Positions 54,224 through 63,342 are shown, counted from the first letter of the stretch. The stretch is 64,000 nt of DNA from Fimbriimonas ginsengisoli Gsoil 348 (GCA_945881865.1 CAMCVK010000013.1:18838-82837), one strand, 5' to 3'. Numbers and translations are program-made. Notes: generated by a model from the letters alone, not told the origin.

Positions 54224-54853
54224 CTACCGTCGCTCCCAGCGAATTCCGGCCGAGTCGGCCACGTAGAGCGGGTTGCCGTTGTCGTCCAGGTAGGAAGTCA
54301 CGGTGCGGTCGCCCACCTTGAGTACCGTCTTGTGGGCCAAAGTTCGCGGCGAGTTCGGCAGGGCAAATTTGCCGGTATAGGTGGTCTCGGCTTGTTCCCA
54401 GGCGAGCTTTTCGATGCTGAATACGACGCTGCGCTCCGTTTGGCCGACGGTCGGCGGGTCGCGGAGAAACCAGAACTCGGCTGGGTTGTTCTTCTTGGCG
54501 ACGTCGATAAAGCTGACCACCTGAACGGTTCGTTCTCCGTCGGCCTCGGAGGTGATCCGCGCATCTTCGTCGTTGAATGTGACCAGCACGGACCGAACTT
54601 TTTTGCCATCGACCCGCTGGTCCACCGATTTTCGGACGGCGCGGCCGCGCGAGTCGTACTGGCTTTTCTGCAAAACCACGCTCGTTGCTAGTTCGAGCCG
54701 GATGTCCAGCATCTTTCCGCCATCGGCCAGCCTCTTTTGGCTGAATCGGGCACGGCCAATCGGACGCTGCTCGACGAACAGCTGGAATTCAATCCCGACC
54801 GGTACGACCGGAACTTGGCCAACGGTCGCGGCGAGAAAGGCGAAGGCTAACAC
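54224..54853 (-). CDS. Exported protein of unknown function
   Basis: A 209-residue protein. GTG 54853 starts a hydrophobic leader (LAFAFLAATVGQVPVVP). The rest is beta-rich: GIEFQLFVEQRPIGRARFSQ, DIRLELATSVVLQKSQYDSRG and YLDDNGNPLYVADSAG. This resembles exported proteins that carry a repeated thermometer-like strand pattern (DUF3108-like), but the match is weak. It overlaps the FAD oxidoreductase stop by seven bases, so it is the third gene of that operon. Confidence 0.65.
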   Translation of the reverse strand: MLAFAFLAATVGQVPVVPVGIEFQLFVEQRPIGRARFSQKRLADGGKMLDIRLELATSVVLQKSQYDSRGRAVRKSVDQRVDGKKVRSVLVTFNDEDARITSEADGERTVQVVSFIDVAKKNNPAEFWFLRDPPTVGQTERSVVFSIEKLAWEQAETTYTGKFALPNSPRTLAHKTVLKVGDRTVTSYLDDNGNPLYVADSAGIRWERR

Positions 54854-55803
54854 AGTAATTGAGACGCGCGAAGGCCGGAATCGAACGCTTCTTCAAGGCG
54901 GCCCGCGCTCACGCCGTCTCCGGCAATGATGAGGCGGCTACCGGGCGGATTCACCGTTTCGAAGTCGGCGGTGGTGTCTGGCTGGGCATATTTCCACTTC
55001 ATCACGTCGGCGGCGGCTGGAACCCGATAGGTCGCGCCGAACAGCGCTTCTACATATCGAGAAATGTCCACGATGAGCTCGTTCGGCGAATCGGCGTAAT
55101 GGTCGAATGAATACTGGCGGCTCATCTGCACCACGACCGCAGGGGCGCGTTCGGGGGCTTTCACGCTCTCGATGGACATCCAGGTCATCGGGTGAACTTG
55201 GGTCGGGTCAAGAATGGCAAAGTAGGGCGTTTCGGGCAAGGGCGTGTCGTAGCCCAGGGCGATGCACAAGTTCGAGCGGTAGCGGGCCGAGGCAATAGGG
55301 CGGCTCTCGTCCAGCGTCCAAAGCAGCGCGGCCGTCTGCGGAATCGGGGCTGTCAGAATGATGGCGTCGAAGTGCATCCCGCCAATTCGATAGCCTTCGC
55401 CTGCTCGCGAAATGCGTTCGATTTCGACCTCCGGACGCATATCGATGCCGTCCGCAAGGAGCTTGGGAAGCGTGTTCATTCCGTTTCGGTAGGTATAGCG
55501 AGGAACCGTCCGGGAAGGGTCTCCCGCCTCCGGTATCAGGTTTCGATGCAGATAGATCGGCTTTTCCACCGGGATCAGTTCATCGGTCGGCAGCTCATTC
55601 AGCATCAGACGTTCGATCGCCTTGCCGCGCGGGGCAATGCTTGTGGCACCGGTATCCCAAACAAAGCCGTTCGAACGACGGGTTGAACACCGACCTCCGG
55701 GCCCCCGGCTCTTTTCGAAAACAACCACTTTGGCCCCGCGTTGTTGCAAATCTCGGGCCGCTGCGAGCCCAGAAATGCCCGCCCCAACGATGCCAACCCT
55801 CAT
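54847..55803 (-). CDS. NAD(P)/FAD-dependent oxidoreductase, renalase-like
   Basis: A 318-residue flavoprotein. VGIVGAGISGLAAARDLQQ and VVFEKSRGPGGRCSTRR form the FAD site, and DTGATSIAPRG follows as in the COG3380/renalase group, which oxidise aberrant NAD(P)H forms or amines. The end has RLIIAGDGVSAGRLEEAFDSG, the second FAD motif. Substrate unknown. It overlaps the upstream phytoene-desaturase-like gene by four bases (ATGA), so two related flavoproteins are made together. Confidence 0.85.
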   Translation of the reverse strand: MRVGIVGAGISGLAAARDLQQRGAKVVVFEKSRGPGGRCSTRRSNGFVWDTGATSIAPRGKAIERLMLNELPTDELIPVEKPIYLHRNLIPEAGDPSRTVPRYTYRNGMNTLPKLLADGIDMRPEVEIERISRAGEGYRIGGMHFDAIILTAPIPQTAALLWTLDESRPIASARYRSNLCIALGYDTPLPETPYFAILDPTQVHPMTWMSIESVKAPERAPAVVVQMSRQYSFDHYADSPNELIVDISRYVEALFGATYRVPAAADVMKWKYAQPDTTADFETVNPPGSRLIIAGDGVSAGRLEEAFDSGLRASQLLC

Positions 55804-57014
55804 TGCAATAGCCTACGCAATACGGCCTTGGCGCATTTCTCGCCACTAGCGATTGCGCCGTCAATTGAGCCGTTTTCCGTATATTCGCCCGCCAAGTAAA
55901 CGCCCGGGATCTTGGTTTCGGTGGTCGAAAGAGAATCGCGAAAGTTTGGTGGTTGCGGCATCTGCGCATTCAGAACACGGTAGGTTCGCAGGTGCCGAAG
56001 TGATTTCGCCTTTGGCAGCCAGGCGGTCAGCTCTCCAAGAATCGTGGCCTCGGGCGGCGCTTCGTCACCCAAAACCGTCGCCGAAATGAGCGAGCCGCCG
56101 TTCGGCGCGAGGCCGGGAGCCACGTTCGAAAGGATCGCGACCTCGTTGATGAAACCGGTTTGTTCTCCGTTCAAAATCAAATGACTCTCTTCCGTTGGGG
56201 CATGGGCGGTGGAAAAATAGTAGCAGGTTGAGGTCTTGCCCGGGTTACCTGGCTCGACGTTGGTCAGTCGTCGGGATGTGGCAACGTCCGTGGCGATCAC
56301 GATCGCCGAAGAAGAGAGGGTTTCTCCGCTCTCCAGCCGAACGCCATCAGGAAGGAGGGCGGCAACCGGTGAAAAGGTTCGCACCATCGTGCGGGTTAAC
56401 GATTTTTCAAGCTGTATCGGGATGGCCTCGATGCCGACGTTGGGCAGCGTGGCGCTGCCTTCGCCCAGCATTTTGAAGATGAACCGCATTTGGTTGGCCG
56501 AGAAAGCGAGCGAGCGGTCCAAGAAAATTCCTCCGAAAAATGGCCGGGCAAATCGGTTGATGTAGGCGGCGCTGAAGCCGAACTCCTGGAGGAACGCCTC
56601 GGCGGTCCGGTCGGTCGCCTTCTCAATTTCGACCTGAGATTGCCCTCGGAGTTCGGCCTGGAGCCGCAGTGTCAGCAGCTTGTCCTTGAAGCCAAATAGG
56701 CGGGAGCGCACCGTGGTCCAAGGCTTGCGCTTGTCGATCAGGTACGAATCGCCGCGATAGCGAACCCGCGCCCCGGCAGGAAATTGTCGCAGGTCAAGCG
56801 CGTCGTAGTCCAGGAACCGAGCCGCGTTCGGGTACGCGTCCAGAAAGATTTGGAAACCACGGTCCAAGCGGAAGCCACTCACCTCGTCAGTCTTTAGCCG
56901 CCCTCCAACCCGGTCGGTTGCCTCCAAAAGCACGACCGGCACGTCGGCGTCGTTGAGCACCTTCGCGCAGGTTAACCCGGCCAATCCGCCGCCAGCGATG
57001 ATAACCGGATTCAT
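55800..57014 (-). CDS. FAD-dependent amine oxidase/phytoene desaturase-like protein
   Basis: A 404-residue flavoprotein of the amine oxidase superfamily. VIIAGGGLAGLTCAKVLND and VVLLEATDRVGGRLKTDE are the FAD motifs, RGFQIFLDAYPN follows, and GVYLAGEYTENGSIDGAIAS is the C-terminal one. It resembles NAD(P)-binding proteins of the protoporphyrinogen/phytoene desaturase type, but no carotenoid gene is nearby, so the substrate stays open. TAACCT lies six bases before the ATG. It heads an operon with the renalase-like protein and an exported protein. Confidence 0.82.
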   Translation of the reverse strand: MNPVIIAGGGLAGLTCAKVLNDADVPVVLLEATDRVGGRLKTDEVSGFRLDRGFQIFLDAYPNAARFLDYDALDLRQFPAGARVRYRGDSYLIDKRKPWTTVRSRLFGFKDKLLTLRLQAELRGQSQVEIEKATDRTAEAFLQEFGFSAAYINRFARPFFGGIFLDRSLAFSANQMRFIFKMLGEGSATLPNVGIEAIPIQLEKSLTRTMVRTFSPVAALLPDGVRLESGETLSSSAIVIATDVATSRRLTNVEPGNPGKTSTCYYFSTAHAPTEESHLILNGEQTGFINEVAILSNVAPGLAPNGGSLISATVLGDEAPPEATILGELTAWLPKAKSLRHLRTYRVLNAQMPQPPNFRDSLSTTETKIPGVYLAGEYTENGSIDGAIASGEKCAKAVLRRLLQ

Positions 57015-57020
57015 AGGTCC

Positions 57021-57026
57021 AGGTTA
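57021..57026 (-). promoter_or_regulatory. Candidate leaderless -10 element of the phytoene desaturase-like gene
   Basis: TAACCT on the minus strand, six bases before ATG 57014. The divergent PPK2 gene has TAAACC at 57051-57056, so two promoters occupy the 48-bp gap. Confidence 0.45.
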
Positions 57027-57050
57027 CCGCTGTAACCGAGTGGTCCCAGG

Positions 57051-57056
57051 TAAACC
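57051..57056 (+). promoter_or_regulatory. Candidate leaderless -10 element of the PPK2 gene
   Basis: TAAACC, six bases before ATG 57063. Confidence 0.35.
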
Positions 57057-57062
57057 GGTTAG

Positions 57063-57857
57063 ATGTCGGTAGATCTGAGCGAAACCAAAAAAGACGGCGG
57101 CCTGACGAAAGAGCAGGGCCAGGAAAGAACGGCCGCCCTTGGGACGGAAGCGTCGCGCTTGGCCGAGCTACTTTTTGCCGCAGGCACGCACGGGTTGCTG
57201 ATCGTGCTGCAGGGACGGGATACGAGCGGAAAGGATGGTTCGATCCGCCGAATTCTTTCGTACGTCAACGTGCAATCGACCCACGTGGTGCCGTTCAAAG
57301 TGCCGACGGAGCTGGAGCTACGGCACGATTTTCTTTGGCGAGTGCACCCTCATGCCCCCGCAAACGGGGATATCGCCATTTTTAACCGCAGCCACTACGA
57401 AGACGTGATCGCGGTTCGAGTGCATACGCTCGCGCCGGAAGCCGTCTGGCGAAAGCGTTACGCGCACATCCGCGCCTTCGAGGCGAACCTCGCCGACGCC
57501 AACGTGATCATCCTCAAATTCTTCCTGAACATTTCCGCCGAGGAGCAGGATCTGCGCCTTCGCGAAAGGGAAGAAGACGCAGTGAAGGCGTGGAAGCTGA
57601 ACGTGGGCGACTGGAAAGAGCGCGAGCTTTGGGACGCAACCACCGAGGCGTACGAAGATGCCATCCGGGAGACTTCGACCGCCGACGCGCCTTGGATCGT
57701 GGTCCCGGCCGATAAGAAGTGGTACCGCGACTTGGTGGTCGCCGAGGCTCTGGTGAATGCAATGCGGAAGCACGAGAACCATTGGCAGTCGGCCCTGGAC
57801 CGTATGGGCGCGGCCAAAAAGGCGGAACTCGCCGCCTTTCGGGCGACGAAGAAGTAG
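57063..57857 (+). CDS. Polyphosphate kinase 2 family protein
   Basis: Uses polyphosphate to phosphorylate nucleotides. The 264-residue protein has Walker A GRDTSGKDGSIRRIL (about residues 47-61), then the lid and Walker B region FLWRVHPHAPANGDIAIFNR and SHYEDVIAVRVH, and CP-like RLREREEDAVKAWK, all standard for single-domain PPK2. Its size suits the class I or III AMP/ADP-phosphorylating enzymes. The stop is three bases from the end of the convergent pentapeptide gene. Confidence 0.9.
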   Translation: MSVDLSETKKDGGLTKEQGQERTAALGTEASRLAELLFAAGTHGLLIVLQGRDTSGKDGSIRRILSYVNVQSTHVVPFKVPTELELRHDFLWRVHPHAPANGDIAIFNRSHYEDVIAVRVHTLAPEAVWRKRYAHIRAFEANLADANVIILKFFLNISAEEQDLRLREREEDAVKAWKLNVGDWKERELWDATTEAYEDAIRETSTADAPWIVVPADKKWYRDLVVAEALVNAMRKHENHWQSALDRMGAAKKAELAAFRATKK

Positions 57858-57860
57858 GGT

Positions 57861-58403
57861 CTACTCGACGATGAGGCCGAGTTCGGCCGCCAGCAACGGG
57901 GCGATTTCGATCAATTGCACGGCGTCGATGGTTGCTCCGGCCAGCCCGCGCAAGCTCGGCAGCTTTGCGACATCGGAAGATCGCAGGTCAACCTCGGCGA
58001 TGCGGCAGGTCTCGAACGTCGCACCGGCGAGGTCGCAGTGCGAAAACTCAACGTTGAAAAGGCTCGCTCCGAAAAAATCCACCGCAATCAGCGGGACGTG
58101 AGAGAACTGGACGGTATCAAACTGAGCCGTCCGGAAGCTGGCCCGATCGGCTTTCCCACTGGAAAAAGAAACATGACGCAAAACCGATTCGGGGAACTGC
58201 GTCGCCGACAACCGGCAGTTCGTAAACGTCGCGCGATGAAAGCCGCAGTCGGTGAAGCTGGTACCCAGCAGGTCGCAGTCCTCAAACGTGACGTCCCAAA
58301 ACTGGCAGCCTTCAAAGCAACATTGCGTCCATCCGCCGCCGACAACCGAAACCCGGTTCAGGTTCAGTCGCTCCGCGGTCAGACCTTCAAGGCCCGGCTT
58401 CAA
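57861..58403 (-). CDS. Pentapeptide-repeat protein
   Basis: About 180 residues forming a right-handed quadrilateral beta-helix of A(D/N)LXX-type pentapeptides; examples are CCFEGCQFWDVTFEDCDLLG, CGFHRATFTNCRL and ASLFNVEFSHCDLAGATFE. Such proteins may mimic DNA or act as structural stalks; no partner is evident. The start is unclear: no ATG or GTG lies in frame after the thrS stop, so the TTG at 58403 is given, and a CTG near 58445 with GGAG before it is an alternative. The gene follows thrS by about 80 bp on the same strand. Confidence 0.65.
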   Translation of the reverse strand: MKPGLEGLTAERLNLNRVSVVGGGWTQCCFEGCQFWDVTFEDCDLLGTSFTDCGFHRATFTNCRLSATQFPESVLRHVSFSSGKADRASFRTAQFDTVQFSHVPLIAVDFFGASLFNVEFSHCDLAGATFETCRIAEVDLRSSDVAKLPSLRGLAGATIDAVQLIEIAPLLAAELGLIVE

Positions 58404-58483
58404 AAGCCGGACATCGAAGGTGACGCCCCCGCGCGAGGCATCCAGTTCTCCGTCCGGTAAGTTTGCCGGTAGGGCCGGCGACT

Positions 58484-60277
58484 TTAGACGGACAGCCGCT
58501 CCAGGAACGTAGCCAGCGCCATGGCTCCGAGGTCGCCGTCCTCGCGGGACCGAACGCCGACGGTGCCTTCTTCCAGGTCCTTGTCGCCTAGAATCAGCAT
58601 ATACGGAACCTTCTGCAACTGGTTCTCGCGGATCTTCTTGCCGAGGGTCTCGCGCCGGTCGTCTACCGAAACGCGCAACGGACGGTCGTCGAACACCGTG
58701 TCGCGAAGCTGTCGCGCCAATCCTTCGGCCGCCTCGTTGTGGCGATCGGCGATCGGAAGAATGGCGATCTGGACCGGTGCGAGCCACGTGGGGAACGCGC
58801 CCGCATACTGCTCGGTCAGAAGCCCGATCATGCGCTCCAGCGAGCCAAATGGAGCCCGGTGGATCATGACCGGCCGGTGCGGCTTGCTGTCCTCACCGAT
58901 GTACTCCAGCTCGAAGCGCTCCGGCAGGTTGTAGTCGACCTGCACGGTTCCCATCTGCCAATCGCGGCCAAGCGCGTCCTTAATGATGAGGTCGAGCTTC
59001 GGTCCGTAGAAGGCGGCATCGCCGGCCGAGACTTCGTAGGGCAGCCCAAGCTTTTGGCAAGCGGCCTCGATGGCCTCCTGCGCGGCGGTCCAGTTGTCGT
59101 CGTGGCCGACGTATTTGTCGGACGATGGATCTTTCGTGCCCACCCGCGCTCGGAAGTTCGTGAGGCCGAGCTTCTTCAGCACGCATTGCATCAGGTCGAC
59201 GACGCCGATGAACTCATCCAGCAGCTGGTCCGGCCGAACGAAGAGGTGGGCGTCGTCTTGCGTAAAGCCGCGCGCCCGAAGAATTCCGGTGACTTCCCCG
59301 CTCTGCTCGTAGCGATGCACATTGCCAAACTCCGCGTACCGAACCGGCAAGTCCCGGTAGGAGCGCATCTGCGACGCGTAAATCTCCATGTGGAACGGGC
59401 AGTTCATCGGCTTCAGCACGTAGGCTTCGTCGTCGCCCGACTCCATGATGGGATACATCTTCTCGCGGTAGTTGGCCATGTGCCCAGACTTGATGAACAG
59501 CTGCGTGCTGCCGATCGCCGGGGTCACGACGGGGTCGTAGCCGCGCTTCACCTGCTCGCGCTGCAAAAAGTCCGTCATCACCTGCCGCAAGGTTGCGCCC
59601 TTGGGTAGCCAAAGCGGAAGGCCGGTACCAACCCGCGCGCTGAACATGAACAGGCCCAGCTCTTTGCCCAAGATTCGGTGATCGCGCTTCTTGGCCTCCT
59701 CCAGGTTGTGGAGGTGCAGTTCCAGCTCCTCCTTCGTTTCGAAGGCGGTGCCGTAGATGCGCGTCAGCTGCTTGTTCTTGACGTCGCCGCGCCAGTAAGC
59801 ACCTGCGAGGGTCATCAGCTTGAACGCCTTGATCTCCTTCGTGCTGTCAACGTGCGGGCCGCGGCAAAGGTCGAGGAATCGGTGCAGGGTGCCTTCGCGG
59901 TCCGTGCGCTGTTGGTTGTAGAAGCTCAGCGTCTCGCCTTCGGGGATTCCCTCCAGCAGTTGCAGCTTGTAGTCAGCGACCGCTGCGCCCATACCGGGGA
60001 TAGCTTCGTCGACGATCAGCGCGCGCGCTTCCTCCCGGGAGACTTCGAGCCGCTCAATCCGCTGGTCGAGCTTGGCGAGCTCCTTCATCTTCGCTTCCAG
60101 TTTGGGAAGGTCTTCCTCTCGAAGCTGCGTTGGAAACTCGATGTCGTAGTAGAAGCCGTTCTCAACTGGCGGGCCGATCGCGAGCTTGGCGCCGGGATGC
60201 AGTTCGGTAACCGCCTGCGCCAGAAGGTGGGCGGCAGAATGCCGCAGACGATAAAGATAGCTGTCTTCGTAACGCAT
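58484..60277 (-). CDS. thrS: Threonyl-tRNA synthetase without the TGS domain
   Basis: Charges tRNA-Thr. The 597-residue protein begins at the editing domain (HSAAHLLAQAVTELHPGAK, then RFLDLCRGPHV with the Zn-like His/Cys set), continues with the class II core (LKPMNCPFHM for the Zn Cys, RYAEFGNVHRYE for motif 2, HRAPFGSLERM for motif 3) and ends with an anticodon-binding domain. Most bacterial ThrRS have about 640 residues with an N-terminal TGS domain, and this part is absent; only 61 bp separate the start from the divergent GNAT gene. Such TGS-less forms exist but are not the rule. Confidence 0.95.
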   Translation of the reverse strand: MRYEDSYLYRLRHSAAHLLAQAVTELHPGAKLAIGPPVENGFYYDIEFPTQLREEDLPKLEAKMKELAKLDQRIERLEVSREEARALIVDEAIPGMGAAVADYKLQLLEGIPEGETLSFYNQQRTDREGTLHRFLDLCRGPHVDSTKEIKAFKLMTLAGAYWRGDVKNKQLTRIYGTAFETKEELELHLHNLEEAKKRDHRILGKELGLFMFSARVGTGLPLWLPKGATLRQVMTDFLQREQVKRGYDPVVTPAIGSTQLFIKSGHMANYREKMYPIMESGDDEAYVLKPMNCPFHMEIYASQMRSYRDLPVRYAEFGNVHRYEQSGEVTGILRARGFTQDDAHLFVRPDQLLDEFIGVVDLMQCVLKKLGLTNFRARVGTKDPSSDKYVGHDDNWTAAQEAIEAACQKLGLPYEVSAGDAAFYGPKLDLIIKDALGRDWQMGTVQVDYNLPERFELEYIGEDSKPHRPVMIHRAPFGSLERMIGLLTEQYAGAFPTWLAPVQIAILPIADRHNEAAEGLARQLRDTVFDDRPLRVSVDDRRETLGKKIRENQLQKVPYMLILGDKDLEEGTVGVRSREDGDLGAMALATFLERLSV

Positions 60278-60338
60278 GGTGGTGTCCGTCCCCTACAACG
60301 GGATCTGGTTGTCACTAAAAAGATACCAAACTAGGGGC

Positions 60339-60851
60339 ATGAGTTTAACGATTCGCCGGGCAACAAACGCTGACCAAGACGCCGTGGTGTACGTCATCAA
60401 GGCGGTTTACGACGAGTACGGATTTCCGTGGATTCCCGATGGCTACCACGCCGACCTGTATGACCTGGAGGGCAGTTACGACGCTTCCGGCGACGAATTT
60501 TTCCTGGCCGAGCTAGACGGGATTCCGGTCGGAACGGCGGCGCTGGAGGTTTTTCCGGTGGTGCCGGCGGGCGTCGTGACGCCCCTGGTGCGCATTGAAG
60601 GCTGCGACTGCAGCATCGAGCGGCTCTACGTTCATCCGTCAGCGCGGCGAAAGCGCGTCGGTCAGTCGCTCATGCAACACGTGATGGACCGGGCCCGGGA
60701 GCTCGGCCGAACTCAGATGGAGATTTGGTCGGACGTGACGTTTTTGGAAGCGCACACCCTATATGAAAAATTCGGGGCCTCCGTCGTGGCCAATCGCTTG
60801 TGCGATGACCCCGACGAAAGCCCCGAGTACGGACTTAGCCTGCGGCTTTAG
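60339..60851 (+). CDS. GNAT family acetyltransferase
   Basis: A 170-residue GNAT. MSLTIRRATNADQDAVVYVI is the usual first helix, and the acetyl-CoA loop is VHPSARRKRVGQSLMQHVMD with Q/RxxGxG/A. IWSDVTFLEAHTLYEKFG near the end is the typical last helix. The substrate may be an amino group of a small molecule or protein. The ATG at 60339 follows CTAGGGG; the track start at 60276 lies in the thrS side and is discarded. The stop overlaps that of the convergent Spy-like gene (TTAG). Confidence 0.85.
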   Translation: MSLTIRRATNADQDAVVYVIKAVYDEYGFPWIPDGYHADLYDLEGSYDASGDEFFLAELDGIPVGTAALEVFPVVPAGVVTPLVRIEGCDCSIERLYVHPSARRKRVGQSLMQHVMDRARELGRTQMEIWSDVTFLEAHTLYEKFGASVVANRLCDDPDESPEYGLSLRL

Positions 60852-61294
60852 ATTCCGCCGCCGGGCTTGCCGGCGCCCGGGCCACCCGGTCCGCGGCCCT
60901 GGCCGCGCATTTTCTCGCGCATCTCTTTGCGAAGGGTCTCGTACTTCTTGTACTGAGCGTCCGTGAGGATCTTCTTCATGTCGGCTTCCATCTTCGGTCG
61001 CATCTCGCGCATGCTGGCCATCATCTTCTCTCGGTCGCCGCCGGCGGCCTCGAATGCGCTCTTCATGGCTTCCTGCTGCTTCTTGCCGAGTTCCTTCATC
61101 TTGGCTTCCTGATCCTTCGTCAGGTTGAGCTTCTGGAAGATCTCCTGGTTCATCTTGGCCATTCGGCCGCCGGGCATGCCCTTACCGGCCTGTGCGCCTT
61201 TGCCCTTCTTTGGGCCGGCGTCTTGGGCGTGGGAGACCTGGCCGAGGCCAAGCGAGAGAACGGCGATCAACGCGCTGAGAATGAGTTTGTTCAT
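60848..61294 (-). CDS. Spy/LTXXQ-like periplasmic protein
   Basis: A 148-residue exported protein. ATG 61294 is chosen because AGGAG lies nine bases upstream and a clean signal peptide follows (KLILSALIAVLSLGLGQVSHA). The mature part is helical, Lys/Met/Glu-rich, with two LTXXQ-type motifs: LNLTKDQEAKMKEL and LTDAQYKKYETL. Spy and CpxP of this class are chaperones or metal-stress proteins. The C-terminus is Gly/Pro-rich (GPGGPGAGKPGGG). The track start 26 residues earlier lacks a leader. Confidence 0.82.
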   Translation of the reverse strand: MNKLILSALIAVLSLGLGQVSHAQDAGPKKGKGAQAGKGMPGGRMAKMNQEIFQKLNLTKDQEAKMKELGKKQQEAMKSAFEAAGGDREKMMASMREMRPKMEADMKKILTDAQYKKYETLRKEMREKMRGQGRGPGGPGAGKPGGGI

Positions 61295-61376
61295 TTTTGT
61301 GTGCTCCTGTTTCAGGTTCATGAGGGAAAACGTTGGAGGCACCGAAGTGTTCACCAACATTCTTCTTCTCATATCA

Positions 61377-62105
61377 CTACAGCGATTGTGCTTGGGACTT
61401 CCTGACTAATTCCTGAATATTCGGCTGATCCGCCTTCAGAAAATCTGCCGGGGGGCCAAGAAAGACCATTTTCCCGGCATCTAGGAACGCGATACGGTCG
61501 GAGGTTCGAAGCACTGAGTTCACGTCGTGACTCACAAGGAGGCTGGTGATGCCGGTTTCGTCTTTCATCTTTCGGATAAGGACGTCGATTGCGTAGGTCG
61601 TGATAGGGTCGAGGCCGGTTGTCGGTTCGTCGTAGAGCAGGACTTTGGGCTGAGAGGCGATGGCGCGCGCGAGGCCAACCCGCTTTCGCATTCCTCCAGA
61701 CAATTCGCTTGGCATCTGCTTCGAGATCGATGGGTCGAGCTCGACCGCCTTCAGAGTGTCGGTTAGCAAAGTCTGTTCTTCGGTGACGGATCGTCGCTTC
61801 AGGCGACGCGGCCCGAAAAGGATGTTGTCCGCGACGCTGAGGAAATCGAAAAGCGCGGCCGATTGAAAAACCATGCCCATCCGCTGCCGGGCCTGCTCGC
61901 CATCCTTTTCCACGTTCATCCCGTCGACCTTCACCGAACCTTTCGTTGGCGTGATGAGACCGCTAATACACTTAAGAAGCGTTGTTTTGCCGCCCCCGCT
62001 GCTGCCCATTACGGCCACGATTTCGCCGGGCGCGACCGAAAACTCAATGCCAGACAGAACGCGGCGTCCGTCGTACTCGTGGTCCAGCCCAGCGACTTCA
62101 ATCAA
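61377..62105 (-). CDS. ABC transporter ATP-binding protein, MlaF-like
   Basis: A 242-residue ATPase of the lipid-transport (Mla/Mce) class: Walker A GSSGGGKTTLL, RMGMVFQSAALFDFLSV, signature LSGGMRKRVGLARA and Walker B VLLYDEPTTGLDP. The AALFDSL-like Q-loop region and GGMRKR signature are characteristic of MlaF, which drives phospholipid transport between membranes. No MlaE permease or MlaD is in the window. The start is TTG 62105, seven bases into the AraC gene's end; the track start at 62192 reads through that gene. Coupled to the regulator. Confidence 0.85.
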   Translation of the reverse strand: MIEVAGLDHEYDGRRVLSGIEFSVAPGEIVAVMGSSGGGKTTLLKCISGLITPTKGSVKVDGMNVEKDGEQARQRMGMVFQSAALFDFLSVADNILFGPRRLKRRSVTEEQTLLTDTLKAVELDPSISKQMPSELSGGMRKRVGLARAIASQPKVLLYDEPTTGLDPITTYAIDVLIRKMKDETGITSLLVSHDVNSVLRTSDRIAFLDAGKMVFLGPPADFLKADQPNIQELVRKSQAQSL

Positions 62106-63342
62106 CCGCGCCCGGCCCTTTGGTTCGGAGTGCCCGAATTGAGGTGGGGTTGATGGAAAACCGCTGCGCGAAGGCGCGGCTGAAATGGGCAAGGCCGGAG
62201 AACCCGACAGAACGCGCCACGGATGACACGCTGAGATCGTCCTCCTGCAGCAGCCGCTTGGCCTTTTCCAGCCGCAGGGCCATCAGATACTTGTGAAACG
62301 GCTGCCCGGTGGTTTGCTTAAACAGGTAGCGGAAGTGCGAGGTCGAGAGCCCCAGCTGGGTGGCCAAAGCCGCGTCGGAGATGTCCTTGGCGTAGTTCCG
62401 ATCCAGGATCGAGACTGCGCGTTCGATCAGATAACCGGACGGGCTTTCCGACTCTTGGAACATGAACGCTGCCAGGGTGTTGAGGTCCTCGCGTACGAGG
62501 TCAGCCAGTTCGAGCGACGTGGTTGCCGCCTCCAACTTTCGCGCGAAGTCTAGCAAAGCTCGGTGCAGTTGGCGGTCTCCGCCGGATTCGAGAGCGGCCG
62601 TGACGACGGTGGCGGCGAAGGTTAGTGCCTGGCCACGTGCTTCTTCCAGGTCGGTTTGGCTGAGCGACCGGGTGAGGAAATCCAAAGCCTGGTTGAACCG
62701 CGCTCGGTCGCCAAGCCGAAGGGCACCGGTGACTTCCGCAAGCGGGACGCCGGTTCCCTGCGAGTGGAACGGACAACCGTGAGCCGGTTCCAATTCGAAA
62801 ATGATGTCGAACAAGATGAACGATGCCGGGGTGCCGAGGTCCTTAAATCGAATTCGGTCAATGGTGAGGTCTGGGACGTCGATCGTGAGCAGATCAACCC
62901 GTTGGGTTTTGCCGTCAACGGTCACCCTTCCGACGGTTTCGAGGCTCGTGCCGTCGCCGTTCAGGCGGTCGATTTGACGAGCCGCAACGGCTTCGCCGTA
63001 GTGCCTACCGTTGACGAGGTCAACTCGGAACGCGGTGTCTTCGCCATCCGTAAAATGGATGCTTCCGCCCAGCGTCTCGAGCGGTTCGGATTGCGCATCG
63101 GCAAAGGCGGCCAGCACACCGACGAAATGAACCCGGCGCAATTTGCCGGGCACGGCTACTTCCAAGGTAAATGGCAATGCCCGGGCTTTGTGGCCACGCA
63201 CCGCCCCGCCGTTACTCTGCCAGGGCGCGTCCTCGGTAAGCAGAAAACCCAGATCTCGATCCAACTCGACGTGATGCGACCCGAGGTTTTCGGGTCGTTC
63301 AATCTCGGCGGCTTGGAATCTGCTGGGTTTCTTTCGGGTCAT
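62098..63342 (-). CDS. AraC-family transcriptional regulator
   Basis: A 414-residue regulator. The C-terminal 100 residues are the two-helix-turn-helix AraC domain: DISDAALATQLGLSTSHFRYLFKQ for the first and VSSVARSVGFSGLAHFSRAFAQ for the second, with the RLEKAKRLL link. The N-terminal 180 residues are beta-rich with DRDLGFLLTEDAPWQ, GGSIHFTDGE and LFDIIFELEP, a possible sensing domain, and the middle is helical. The ligand is unknown. It follows a peptide-binding protein gene by eight bases and overlaps the ATPase start, so it may be regulated with, or regulate, transport genes. Confidence 0.88.
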   Translation of the reverse strand: MTRKKPSRFQAAEIERPENLGSHHVELDRDLGFLLTEDAPWQSNGGAVRGHKARALPFTLEVAVPGKLRRVHFVGVLAAFADAQSEPLETLGGSIHFTDGEDTAFRVDLVNGRHYGEAVAARQIDRLNGDGTSLETVGRVTVDGKTQRVDLLTIDVPDLTIDRIRFKDLGTPASFILFDIIFELEPAHGCPFHSQGTGVPLAEVTGALRLGDRARFNQALDFLTRSLSQTDLEEARGQALTFAATVVTAALESGGDRQLHRALLDFARKLEAATTSLELADLVREDLNTLAAFMFQESESPSGYLIERAVSILDRNYAKDISDAALATQLGLSTSHFRYLFKQTTGQPFHKYLMALRLEKAKRLLQEDDLSVSSVARSVGFSGLAHFSRAFAQRFSINPTSIRALRTKGPGAVD

